The translations under genes were made by a program, and so were the position numbers. A DNA stretch of 60,000 nucleotides from Membranipora membranacea (Eukaryota > Bryozoa > Gymnolaemata > Cheilostomatida > Membraniporidae), in the NCBI GenBank assembly GCA_914767715.1, contig OU612075.1, positions 17,424,001 through 17,484,000 on the forward strand, given 5' to 3'. Within the stretch, counting starts at the first letter, position 1; the number at the start of each line of letters is the position of its first letter. The notes beneath the pieces were generated by a model. It saw nothing but the letters and a program-made list of their open reading frames with translations. It was not told where the DNA came from and made no database searches. Shown here in pieces: positions 11,278-22,347 of the stretch.

Positions 11278-14200
11278 ATGGGAAGCAAAGTTGTGGATAT
11301 CAATGTCGGAGGGGTCAATTACACAACGACAATGTCAACTTTGACCCTTGTGAAGGGGAGTCTGCTGACATCATACTTCTCTGATGAGTTTAATGATCAG
11401 ATAGACGGACGAGTACGGGACAGTAGAGGCACATGGTTCATAGACCGAGATGGTATACTATTCCGTTATATTTTGGATTACCTGCGAAACAGGCGGATAA
11501 TCCTTCCTGATAATTTTTCTGAAACACACCGTCTTATTAATGAGGTAAGTATTATATTAGTTAATTGGGCCTATATGTCAGCTTTACAAAACTGTCTGTG
11601 TAGGTCTAACTCCCAGGCGTTTGATGGAATCCACTCACACAAGTCAGCTCAAAAAATTCTGATGGAACTGCTCGATATGAGATCTCCCCATTGGTTTTAA
11701 AACATTGCATCAGTGTTTATGCCAGCACATGCTACAACCTTCAAAATCGTTCTAGGTTGAGTGCCATCAGTTTGACAGCTCAGTAGTGACATCGACAAAA
11801 TTATGGTCACTCAGTCAGTCCGTACTTGATCAACAATTTTGTGATCGTGATTTCCTGTCAGGAATAGGAAGATATCATGCCTGAAACTATATCGTTAATA
11901 AATAATATGACCTACCTGCAGACAAGACAATATCCTGAGGAACAGGTATTATAATATTGCAGTAAACATCTCCCTCTATGTTTGGGTTGGGGAAAGGGTC
12001 ACGGGAGGGAAATTTACCTTCTATTATTTTGTTAGTCATGGCTAGCCTTGCCACGCGGCGACTACTGTTTTTGTTTTGAGGATACACCTGAAAGAAAAAA
12101 ATTGAGCCACGTGACATGGTTTGGTCACGTCATTATTTTATAATGATTGTTTTCTAATCTGCCGAATCTTTTTGCAGGCAGAATATTACAGGTTACCTGA
12201 ACTGGTAAAAGTTTTGAGACAAACGAGTTGCCACAGAATTCTCTCGCCTCTCGTCACTAACAATAGCCTGAGTAAATCTACATCGGGCACAGAGCTCTCT
12301 GAGAGAACTGGGACTATCACTGTGAGCTACAGAGGTACATTCGCGTTTGGAAGAGATGGACTAGCTGATGTTAAATTCAGAAAGATCATTCGTCTTCTTG
12401 TCTGCGGAAAAGTAAGTACAATACCATTATACCCAAGGCGAGTGAATATTAGCTAGAGGTAAGTTTCTAGTTTTGGCGTGTTAGCTAGAAACGATTTTGA
12501 CTAGCTTAGGGGATAATTTATAAATATATTGAGAAAATGTTAGCTTGCCATCAGTGCACTATTTTAGCGCTGTGCAAAGTGGGAAAATTCTCTTTCTGCA
12601 AATACTTTACTCCTCAAGGGTATCAATATTATGGCTGCAAATTACGGAATATAGTATGGTTCGTCGAATCAGTCGAACTACATTCCGTACCTTAGTCTTC
12701 TGAGAGAAAACAGTCCCTAAAGAAAATCAGGTTGGATAAGAAGTCAATGATCAAATGTTTTAATGATAAACCCTAGATCAAATACGGTTTACCTGCATTC
12801 GGAATTGCTCCCCCTCCATTATTTTCCACTTTTCAGTGGAAGGGGAGAAAAGTCGAATGTTGATCTAGTTCTAGATAAACCCTGACAAACAATAAAATTA
12901 GAAACGTCGATATTTTTTAAATGCCTTCATCTGCATCTTTCATGATCCCTGATTAGATTAAAGTTACCCCGATTCCGCGATTCTCTTCTGACGCTATAAC
13001 TTTATTTACAAAGAATTATATGGCAGCATTCAAAATCATGCTTGCCAGTTTGATGTGAGAATTTTCATAATTGGTTGTCTGGGTTTTGTTGTGATCCCAG
13101 GTTGACACCCAAATCAATAAAACATGAGATTACTGCAGGCAGGTGGGTCACTAAACCCGCCGAGTAAATGTCAATGAATTTTCTGGCAGTTTTCTAATTA
13201 CCTTTGCCTGGCTGACAACTGTTCTAATTAACTGAAATGCGGCAGCAGCGCTGGTGATGAATATTGGACTGTAACAAGTCTGCCTTCTGCTTGACTGTTT
13301 GTGATTATTGTGTGAATATTGATTGTGGGAGATATATATAAAACCTTGGCGCAGCTGGATATTATAGTGTTTTTTTTCTGGCATTTCAAAAGATGGTTAG
13401 TGTATCGCTGCAAAAAACTCAATCTACCATTTAACGTGGTAAAGCCATTTGTTATTGAAGATCACCGATCTAACAAACATGACCTTGAAATTAAGTCAAC
13501 CATCGAGGTTACATATTTGAATAGTTAGTTTATCAAAGGAAATAATTTGCACGGTCTTCTGGGGTATGCAGCTGATGCATGGAAGCAAGCTTGCCATATA
13601 ATAGACTTACTCTAATTAAAAAGATATTGATTGGCATGTCATGCATATTAGTAACGTATTGTTTATTTGTAGGTTGCTTCACGCAGGGCTGTATTAGCCT
13701 TGTCACGCTGACTACTTTTTTTGTTTTGAGGGTACAAAACAAAAACAGTAGCCACGTGACAAAGCTTGGGCTGTATCTGGAGAGCTATATCATACATATA
13801 TGTAGTTTAAGTGCTCAAACGGTGCAAGGTGCTGGTAGAGGCATTTCATTATCCACCACTTTCTCCCCTCCGTTTAAGTACATACCCATAAAGTGCCACA
13901 GTTATGGCCCCCTTCTTTGTGGTGAGACAACTGTAGCCACGTGACAAAGCTATGGCTGTATCTGGAGAGCTATATCATACATATATGTGATGTATTGTTT
14001 ACAGGTGACCCTATGCCGGGCTGTATTTGTAGAGCCATATCTTACATACTTATATAATGTGTTGTCTATAGGTGACCCTATGTAGAGCTGTATTTGGAGA
14101 GGCGCTGAATGAGTCCAGAGATCCTGACCGAGGCGACAGTGAGAGATATACTAGCAGATTCTTCTTGAAGCACAATTTTCTAGAGCAAGCTTTTGATAAT

Positions 14201-15271
14201 CTTTTAGACGCAGGATTTATATTATCCAGTTGTACAGGTGAGCATTTATTGACTAATTGTTACTGCTTTATTATGACTAGCATAACTCTGCCAGGTCTCC
14301 ACTGCTGGTCTTTTCTTGACTATCTTAGTTCTGTCATTGAGCGTGCTCAAACTGAGCCGGGACATCCGGTAGTAATATAACAATAACAACGACTTTCCCC
14401 ACCACTTTACCCGCCCATTTATCAATTTCGACTTGAGCAAGCAAATGCAAGTCTATATACATTGGAAATCATGTGCTCTTGGCCTAAAAATCTGTCGGAA
14501 TTGATAAATGGGCGGGTAAAGTGGTGATGAATGTGGTTGATAATATAATGCTACTACCAGCTATCCCAGCACAGTTTGAGCGGTTAAATTACTTGATAGG
14601 TAATGATGTCACAACGCGATTTTACATATTGGTGTTGCATGAAATTATTGAAATTATAGTAGAAGTCATAGAAGTCATAAAATTCTCATCCACAAAATCT
14701 ACTTGTTGCTAATAATGCTTCTTCTTAGATTTATAGGCACAATTTTGTGAACCAATAATGTTTAGTTGCATGTAGTTATCTTACTCACAAAAACGAGAGG
14801 ACAACTTCTACTGTACAGATATTATTTGGAGCCTTGGAGCAGGGAGTTTGGGATATAAGTCCCTGCGTGGAACCAGCAGGGAGTTTGTCCCAAACTCGCT
14901 GGAGCCAGGAAGGGTGGAACCTATACTGTGTGATCTAAAAGGAATCTATAAAGTATTCCTATCCCTAATGACATAAGTTACTAAAGTAAATATCCATAAT
15001 GACCTCCAAAACATATCTTGTATTTCCCTCTCTAAATTCATAATTATTGAGAGGTTATCAGTTCTCCTGGCAAACTCACATATCATAATTATTCTCAGAA
15101 AGATGTGTAAACCTCTGTTTATTTGTAGGTACTGGTACTAACTCCATACCACTAGAAGGTACACAGCCTGTTCCTGCTCAGACTGGTAAAGGAATGAGCG
15201 GATCACTATCTCAGGATTCAGAGGAGGGTCGCTGGTATCATTATAATGAATTCATCTGGGTAAAGTCCTAG
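11278..15271 (+). CDS. KCTD8/12/16-type BTB-domain protein, 4 coding exons
   Basis: Coding exons at 11278-11544, 12178-12411, 14072-14237 and 15129-15271 join in phase to 810 nt (269 aa plus stop). Residues about 5-100 form a T1/BTB domain, opening VVDINVGGVNYTT and ending in the ..LPELVKVL region; this family uses it to make oligomers. Residues about 130-217 form the H1-type domain of the KCTD8/12/16 group: GTITVSYRGTFAFGRDG, then ADVKFRKI, FGEALNESRDPDR and RYTSRFFLKHNFLEQAFD. In vertebrates these proteins are auxiliary subunits of GABA-B receptors; whether that role holds here is inference. The C-terminal 46 residues are low-conservation and end in YHYNEFIWVKS. The ATG at 11278 is chosen because an acceptor sits 9 bp upstream and the domain begins at once. 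Introns carry MITEs and partial copies of the exon 3 start. Confidence 0.9.
12029..12125. mobile_element. Degenerate foldback MITE related to the 13695 element
   Basis: It starts AGCCTTGCCACGCGGCGACT, continues CTACTGTTTTTGTTTTGAGG, and ends with GAGCCACGTGACATGG in inverted relation. It shares its outer sequence with the elements at 13695-13767 and 32906-32957. It lies in intron 1 of the KCTD-like gene, just before exon 2. I could not fix the flanking duplication. Confidence 0.55.
13641..14071 (+). repeat. Partial duplications of the exon 3 acceptor region in KCTD-like intron 2
   Basis: The true exon 3 starts at 14072 with GTGACCCTATGTAGAGCTGT and continues ATTTGGAGAG. Related sequence occurs at about 14006-14035 (with its own TTTACAG acceptor), about 13936-13962, and at 13660-13785 where a MITE interrupts it. 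Copies share the GGCTGTAT..GGAGAG core and the ATATATGT..ATGTATTGTTTACAG leader. This looks like serial tandem duplication of an exon-intron boundary. Confidence 0.7.
13695..13767. mobile_element. 73-bp foldback MITE with 9-bp target duplication
   Basis: Left arm TAGCCTTGTCACGCTG followed by CTACTTTTTTTGTTTTG; the right arm is the near reverse complement, ending GTAGCCACGTGACAAAGCTT. The arms span about 32 bp each, so the element is almost all stem. It is flanked by exact 9-bp direct repeats GGGCTGTAT at 13686-13694 and 13768-13776. The target is itself a partial copy of the start of KCTD-like exon 3. Confidence 0.8.
14335..14592. mobile_element. Foldback element with ~100-bp imperfect inverted arms (intron 3)
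   Basis: The inner arms ACCACTTTACCCGCCCATTT (from 14401) and AAATGGGCGGGTAAAGTGGT (14506-14525) are exact reverse complements. Pairing continues outward through CTCAAACTG.GCYGGGAT.. to about 14335 and 14592. The outer sequence, including GGGATAGCTGGTAGTAGCATT, is shared with the element at 33463-33588 and in part with 13807-13880, so this is a dispersed family. No clear target duplication was found. Confidence 0.7.
14833..14911. repeat. Hairpin repeat in KCTD-like intron 3
   Basis: GGAGCAGGGAGTTTGGGA is mirrored by TCCCAAACTCGCTGGAGCC, with a second internal pair TCCCTGC/GCAGGGA. Probably a small foldback element. Confidence 0.55.
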
Positions 15272-15901
15272 AAGATCAGCACAGTTACTTCAATGTAATA
15301 TTCCTTTGCCAGCAAAATATAAGCCACAAACTCATCAGATGTGACCAAGACCACTTATTTTATTCAGACATGTTCAACAAAGAGTAATACATATTACTGT
15401 ATGTACTATGTTTAGTTTTGTGACTAACCTCCCAAAATTGAGAAACTCCTTTGACCAATCCACACCGCCTACGGGCTAAAAATTCAGGCGGCTATCACAC
15501 GTTGTGTTATCTATTTGATTTCTCAATATATCTTTGGATACAATGATTGGCAATACAACTACTGGAATGACCTTATACAAATTAAAAGTATACAAAACTG
15601 TGTACTTGTTTTTAAAAATTCAACTGAAACAGCAGGTGGATTGGTAATTTTTCATGTTCATACACAATATAAACCATGGTTGGCGGATCATGTAGTATGT
15701 TGATGATTGAACAAGCATTTTCATGTCGCACTTTTGGTTAAAAAACGTTGTATTCATTTATATACATTTTTGATGGTTCCGTTGATAAGATGTTGATTTT
15801 GGATAACACTACAATCGTTTAAAAGGCCGCAATTAAACAAAAAAACATAAATTAAAACCTTCAATTGTTATTGCTTGTGTGCAATTTGGTTAGCCAAACT
15901 C
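15272..15901. other. Convergent intergenic gap
   Basis: This separates the 3' end of the plus-strand KCTD-like gene from the 3' end of the minus-strand 507-aa gene. It should hold both 3' UTRs. I see no other gene; the short frame near 15515-15703 has no supporting splice or family signal. Confidence 0.6.
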
Positions 15902-17720
15902 TCAAGACTGTGAATATTTACTGCCAGATAATTTGCTGCCGGGTTTACGAGGCATGTCGCTGTGTCTTCTTGTTACTTTTGATGACGGTGTTATAGTGTT
16001 GGGTAGAAGTGATGATGCCGGTTCTCTCTGGTGTGCAGACACCATAGCTGTATTAAGGCCAGCTTTACGAGCCGGAGACTCCCGGTCATAAATCCTTACC
16101 ATCTCGTTCCATCGGAGCTCTGTATTTAGACCTGAATGTATCTCGTGCTTGTGCATGTGCAACCTTGCTTTCCTCAGTGGGTTTTTCACCTTACGTTTTG
16201 CCACTGCACCATAGTAAATCTAAGAGAGAAAGTACAGATGACTGTGACCATTATTCAAACAAACCCACTTCTTCTTTAGCTTATTTACTTCATGTGTTAT
16301 GACATGAATGAATGAACATGACTTATGAATGAGTGAACGATCTTCCTTTTGCCACTATATCAATATAACTGCCTTTATAGATATGCAAGAGTTATACACC
16401 AACACCATAAACTGATATCCAAACCGATCACAACAACAATTTACACAAACTGACAAATTTTGCTGTGCATTTTTCCATTACTAATACAGGGAAGGATAAC
16501 ATATATTACTTTACCTCATCCTCTGTCTCATAGTAATCAGACAAGTTAGTCACACTCTCAGTATAATCATCGGGGACTGCTTCTTTGTCATCTTTACCTC
16601 TAGCTGACAGAAATGCTGAAACTGATCGAGGCTCTTGGTTATTCCACCAAACCGCAACGTCCTTGTTTTCGTGATCTTGTTGAGCTTGCAGCAGAGCAAC
16701 TTTAGTTTCATCATCAAGTCGGTCAGAATAAAACTTTTCTGGTTGCATTGTGGGTACTGTTCCTACGACATAGTCCCCAAACTTTGAGTTTCCGCTTACG
16801 CTATCGGACAGAATTACAAAAACATTATTTCCAATGTAATCTTGTTCACTGTAGCAGCTCACCGCAGCGTCTCTCACATATGTGATTACGACTCTTTCTC
16901 TTATGGGAGTAGATTCAGCGTAGAGTTGCTGCCGACTCGGACGCACTTCTGTCATGTTCTCTTCTTCCCATTCTAATCCAGAGTCACAATCATGCATTGC
17001 CCTCATCGATAAGAAGTTAATTTCCTGTCCAGCCAAATTTCTCTGCCGTCTATCATGCGGATAAGGAACAAGAAACCCTCTAGCAGGTGCATTTTTGTAA
17101 GTAGGAGATGAATTTTGTATGCTAGGGCCTAACAATTTTACAGTTTCAGTTTCTCTTTCAATACCATTGTTTTGGGTGAACTGCCTGCCCTGTATGTAGG
17201 TCATGTTGTCTGCAACTGCATTAGCAAGAAAAAGTTCTGAGGTTTGCTGGGACTTTTCAGGGGCTCTATGCTTATTGAAAGTTATAAGCTCCTGTTTCTC
17301 TTGTTGTGGATCTGTTTGTACTCCTGAGTTAGAACTTTTTCTGCCGCTGCTGTTTAGGCCTGCCTTCAGTGGTGCTAAAGTAACATAGTCAAAACCGTGT
17401 GTTTTGTTATGCTGGTATACAAATCCTGTCCTTGTCCCCACGCCAGGCACTTCAGGCTCGTAAAACTGATAGTCACTGACCAGAGAGCCTGAACTATCCT
17501 TTGTGATAATATACTGTTCCTGGTCTACTCCTGGGCACTCTAATTCACACTCTCTATCATGATGTATTTTCTGCGCTTGATGTGGATGATGAGGCGGTGT
17601 TTCCGTAGTATGCTCTGCTGGAACACTTATACCCTGGTGTTCAAGCTCTACTTCATCTGTCATCAACACAAAAAACCTATCTGATAGTTTATCGACAGCA
17701 TCTACAAAAGATCTATACAT
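15902..17720 (-). CDS. Unrecognised 507-aa protein, 2 exons
   Basis: Exon 1 is 17720 down to 16515 (402 codons); exon 2 is 16219 down to 15902 (105 codons plus stop). The donor GATGAG/GTAAAG and acceptor TCTCTCTTAG join in phase 0. Unspliced reading would stop three codons after the donor. I do not recognise the family. The N-terminal ~60 residues (MYRSFVDAVDKLSDRFFVLM..) are the most structured-looking. The middle is polar and low-complexity (His/Pro/Gln/Ser-rich). Acidic patches include EWEEENMTE and the YTESVTNLSDYYETEDE tract before the splice site. Exon 2 is basic (AKRKVKNPLRKARLHMHKHE) with a Ser/Lys/Pro-rich tail. No signal peptide or membrane segment is evident. A long, mostly disordered intracellular protein fits. 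Upstream exons may exist; the ATG at 17720 is simply the first in frame. Confidence 0.65.
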
Positions 17721-18949
17721 TCTGCCCTAACAAAGCATTCTACTGTATGTCTGCGGTATGCAAAATATTCTAAGAATGTTAACTTTTAGCGAGCAAACTA
17801 TGTAAATGACTTGATTTTCTCAACTCGGGCGTATTTGGCTTATATAATGTAGAAATTAAATTAAAAAAGGTTCCGGGTTAACGGTTCCTGCTCTCATTTC
17901 GAGACCTCTTCCTTCCTTCTCACCAAAAAAAGCTATAGCGTTATTCACCCTATACCAACTTTCAAAAAACGTGCTTCTCAACGCAGACAACTCCAAAATC
18001 AACAACTCTAACTGTGAGGGACATTCCCTCATCCTACTTATAACAAGTTTGAAGTTTGGTTATTGCCTAATTTCTAATATCTAACAAGGATAGTTTTAAT
18101 GTCAAATCTCTATCTCTGTCAATCTCCGGAGCTTAAAACAAGACAAGAATTTAAGAAGACAAGAACTTAAAACAAGCCCCCCCCCTCCCCCAGGTCACAT
18201 GTTCTAAACCTGTAGGAAAATACAGCAAGATGACAGGTTATCTTTTGATTGGCCTTTATGTAAGTAGGGAGGATCACATTATCCCTAACTCCCCGGTTCC
18301 TTGATATTGAGGTTTGGTTGTGTTATTGGAGTTATCTTCCACTGTACAGAAATTAGACCACCCAATATTTTATTTTGAATGTCAGCCATTCCAGTATTTT
18401 GTTTTATGTATCATTTCCGGTTGAAGAATTTTTTTTTCTACATGGAGTTTTGAGCATTTTCCTGGATGAGCGAGAGAGTAACTGAGACGAACTTGGATTG
18501 GAGCGAAAGCACATCATCTCCACAGAAACCCGTGTTGGCAACAAAAGCTTAAGTCATGCTTAAAACAATCCAAAAACAGCTAACTCAAAGTAAGGCCATC
18601 CAATATAACTTTTAGTAGATTAGTTACTTACTGTTACTCCTTGCTTACTCTTACTCTATTCTATGTACTCTACTGTTACTTACTTACTTACTTCCCAATT
18701 GATCCTATTCGCCGGAATAGCTGGCATAAAGGATATAATAATCAGTCTATTAGTGCGTAATCAGTGTTTTGGAGTTTCTGTGGGCTCTGCTCGGTAGTGT
18801 GACCCGCGAAAAAGAGAGTTAACATTTAGAAAAATAAAAAAAACAAAAAGTGCAGCGTCATAGGCTGTCAAAAAGAGTGACATCTGTAATTGTGGTCCCC
18901 ATTTTTTCATCTCTGATCAAATTTTCAAGTCATCCGTTCAGATGATGGT
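17721..18949. other. Intergenic region with no gene seen
   Basis: It contains a C-rich run at about 18177-18193 and TTACT-rich simple sequence near 18622-18695. The 5' region of the minus-strand 507-aa gene should lie at its left end. No coding or element signal found. Confidence 0.6.
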
Positions 18950-19937
18950 CTGACGGGCACGAAAGTCCCAGTGATAGCTACATGAACATAAATAATACAG
19001 TTCAAATTACAAATAGGTTAGAGATATTTATAGGCGGTTATGGGGATGGAGGAAATATAACCTTGATGTCATGGCGTATGCGGTTGAAGTAACTGAAACG
19101 CCATGCATTTGTCCTGTGTGTCCAGCTGATGGTCTTACCTCTGGTGTTATGATCTGTAGAAAATCTAATGTAACAGTTAAGGTTCAAATCGAATAATCCG
19201 GCTTCAGTCTTTCTTAGGAAGAGTATATCTAGATCCTTGCGCCTGTCGGACAAAGAAACAATGCTATGACGGTTCACACACTCAGTCACACTATCACGCT
19301 TACGTATCCAATAGATCCATCTCATAGCTTTACGTTGAACCATATCAATGGACTTACTCAGTCCTGCCTGATGTGGCGACCAAACTTGACTGGCATACTC
19401 TAATATGGGTCTGACAACCGAGTTAAAAGCAACCAGTTTCGTTTTTGTTGGAGCCTCTCTTAGATTCCGTTTAATTAATCCTAATGACCTGTTTGCTTTA
19501 GCAACTGTTTTTGTAACGTGCGTGTTCCACTTCAAGTCTGAGTCAATATGTACCCCTAGGTACTTGATTGTGCTGGCGTAGGGTATACAACTGTCACCAA
19601 GTTTGAGACGTATGGTTGGGCTAGCCTTACCAAACTGCATATGTGCACATTTACTCAAGTTGAACTGCATGCCCCATTTGTTACCCCACTGGTATAATGC
19701 ATTTATGTCATTTTGAAGGCCGTCTGGCCGCTGCGATAAATTTGAGCAGAGTACAGTGTCGTCTGCGTACAGACTACATTCAGAGAACTTTATTTCATCA
19801 GATCTGTCATTTACATACAGAATGAACAGCAGGGGCCCCAGGACTGTGCCCTGAGGCACACCGGAATGGATATCAAACTCATATGACATGGAACCATTTA
19901 CCGCTACTCTGGATGTCCTGTTTTTAAGCCAGTCTGT
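18950..19937 (-). mobile_element. 5'-truncated LINE (CR1/Jockey-like), C-terminal half of reverse transcriptase
   Basis: The intact frame at 19889-19038 (283 codons) begins just before the RT motif GVPQGTVLGPLLF and continues to the catalytic YADDT. Then come the thumb region (WGNKWGMQFNLSKC, KYLGVHIDSDLKWNTHV) and the typical C-terminus (VRPILEYASQVWSPHQ, VQRKAMRWI). Coding sequence continues upstream to about 19937 (WLKNRTSRVAVNGS) and then stops abruptly, the usual sign of 5' truncation at insertion. The fingers/first palm part and any endonuclease are missing. The 3' UTR runs to about 18950. The frame is still open, suggesting a fairly young copy, but it cannot move on its own. Confidence 0.85.
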
Positions 19938-20449
19938 TACTAAAATTAGTACTAAAATTGTGATTTATACTCTTCTTTTTAATTAGTTTGAACCATCAAC
20001 ACTATGACTGAATAGATTTGAATCCCAAAACATAATTGAAAATAAATCACAATGTTATCTAGGCAATTAATCTGTGATACAATAATCTATGCGCATATGG
20101 TCACAACCATAATTTCAAAAACCTGGTATTTGGCTATGTTGACTGCCCCCATCCCCTTCAAGTAGACCATCTCATGGTCACTGCAAGGAGTAACAGGGGT
20201 AACCACCGTGTTACTCCTTGGTCACTGGAGCACGTTGACAGAATCACCACTTACTTCTCTTCATCTCACAACCATTATAACCAACTTTGTGAGGATTGCA
20301 ATCATTTCCTATTGGGCTTGCCACTGATCAGTGTGTGAATGAGCTGCCTGTCCTATTTACGTGTGCAGCAACCTCATTATTGATGCAACCAGTTGGAGTT
20401 TTAATTAAGTTCTCACAACCAGTATCAGACCAGTACGTACTGCTGTAAG
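19938..20449. other. Spacer between two LINE fragments
   Basis: No coding signal. A short hairpin at about 20184-20216 pairs CAAGGAGTAACA with TGTTACTCCTTG. An upstream exon of the ECHDC1-like gene could lie here or further upstream, but none was recognised. Confidence 0.45.
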
Positions 20450-22080
20450 ATGAATAGACCGTTCGGCTTGATCAAAGGAGGTGACTTTGACTTCCCAGGA
20501 TGGAACTGGGAAGATAATGGCATTAAACCTGGCAATCAGTATACAGGGCTCCATCTAGACTTTAAAGACATCCTAGATGACTTCGGACTCACTCCGCATG
20601 TAAAAGAACCAACACTTCTAAGGAACACACTTGATTCGCCACCAATATGCCTGACCAAATCAGCCGAGTTAAGGTCATCCCAGGTATTATCGATCACGCG
20701 ATTGCTTATGCTGAACTCGCTGTAAGACCACTTAGGAAAACTCAAACACCAAGACAGATCTATACAACAAAGCTGATTGGGATGGCATGAGGAACTTTCT
20801 CAAACCTAGACTGGATAGACTAGAGAAAGCCTACATCCCATCTCCAAATTACCTATGGACAGAAATAAGAGATATAATCCAGGAAGCATCAGAAATGTAC
20901 ATACCAACGGGACTAGCAAAAACCAAGGACTCCTGCCCATGGATGGACAAACAACTGGAGAAGATTATCAAGAAAAGAAACAAGCTGCTAAAGCGTTGTA
21001 AGAAGACAGGTAACACCAAAGTAGAAGAGAGATATCTACTATTCAGGAGAACAGCAAGAGCTTATTTAGGAAAAATCATGCTGCTTATGTACATAAACTC
21101 TTTACTGACGAACAAGTGACTAAAGATGTGAGATCTAAGAGTTTTTGGACCTACACCAAACATAGGCGTTCTAATGCAGTCTCTAACATTGGAGCGCTGA
21201 GAGATGGTAACAAACTAGCCACATCACCGCGAGAGAAAGCTGACATCCTGAATGATCAATTCGTGTCAGTATTTTCTAATCCCGGAGACAAAAAACTGCT
21301 GAACCCTTGTTATACAGACATGAAAAACATCACCATTTCCAAAGAAGGTGTCACAAAGCAACTGAAGATTCTCAACCCCTATAAAGCTGCTGGACCGGAC
21401 AACATCTCACATCTCATCTCTTGGAGTAACCATGGATTCATAATTGCGCTGGAACAAACACATACCTGACATCGCTACCAAGGCAAACAACACACTAGGA
21501 TTCATCAGAAGAAATGTGACCACCACCAATGAAGAAGTCATATCGCTGGCATACAAACAACTGGTCAGGCCAGTGCTTGAGTATGCTTGCTGCTACTGGG
21601 ACTCACTAACATCAACCCAGGAAACTTCCCTAGAAGCTGTACAAAGGAGAGCGGCAAGGTTTGTGTGCAGTATCAGAAGGAGTGGTAGGAAGACAAGTGT
21701 CACCGGATTAGTACACAGTCATGGATGGGAGCAGCTAGGAGAGGGACGCAAGGAAAGAAGGCTGAAACTATTCCGGGAGATGTACTACGCAGACACTGAT
21801 ACCATCACAAAAAATATCCGACCTGCAACATTCCATCTTTCTCGCAGACATGGTCATCAGTACCTGATCCCCCATGTCAAAACCCAACACCATCAGCGAC
21901 TCTTCTTTATGAAGACTGCCAAGGATTGGAATGCCCTCCCCCCTTCCAGCTCCCTTCTCTCACCCCCTGGATAGCATCCCGCTTCCTGTTGGTCACACAC
22001 TGTTGATGACCTGGAACCCTGATGTAGCAATTACCTCACCACTGAGGTAAGAACTGAGGTAAGAACTGTGCTCTAAGAAC
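20450..22080 (+). mobile_element. LINE (CR1-like) with truncated endonuclease and internal deletion of the RT core
   Basis: Starts inside the apurinic-type endonuclease domain (GGDFDFPGWNW, then DDFGLTPHVKEPT). A frameshift near 20650-20700 separates this from the linker region in 20787-21119 and 21116-21469, which runs to the RT start (LNPYKAAGPDNIS). At about 21411-21445 it jumps straight to the region after the RT catalytic core (WNKHIPDIATKANNTLGFIR, RPVLEYACCYWD), ending with a stop near 21974. The catalytic YADD block is absent, so a large internal deletion is inferred. The tail at about 22035-22075 has the short iterated unit ACTGAGGTAAGA, as CR1-type elements often do. Confidence 0.8.
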
Positions 22081-22347
22081 CCATCCCGATGCATATTTGG
22101 TAACCGCTGCACGTTGCCAAGTGTTGTATCCGGATGTGTTTTATGCAACTGGATTGCCAAGGACCAGATGACTTTCCACGAAGTAATTTTCTCCTTGAGA
22201 CTAGACCTATATCCATGCTTTTAAGATTATTATCAGTTCAATATTGAAGTGCCGTGGCTTCGAGCTACAATGATCATTATGATGGATGGTTACTTTCAAA
22301 TTGGCCATCATATGCAGACTGTGATACCAAACTTGTCGATTATTCAG

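Noticed and set aside
17203-17388. 61-codon plus-strand frame
   Set aside because: Antisense shadow of the 507-aa minus-strand gene.
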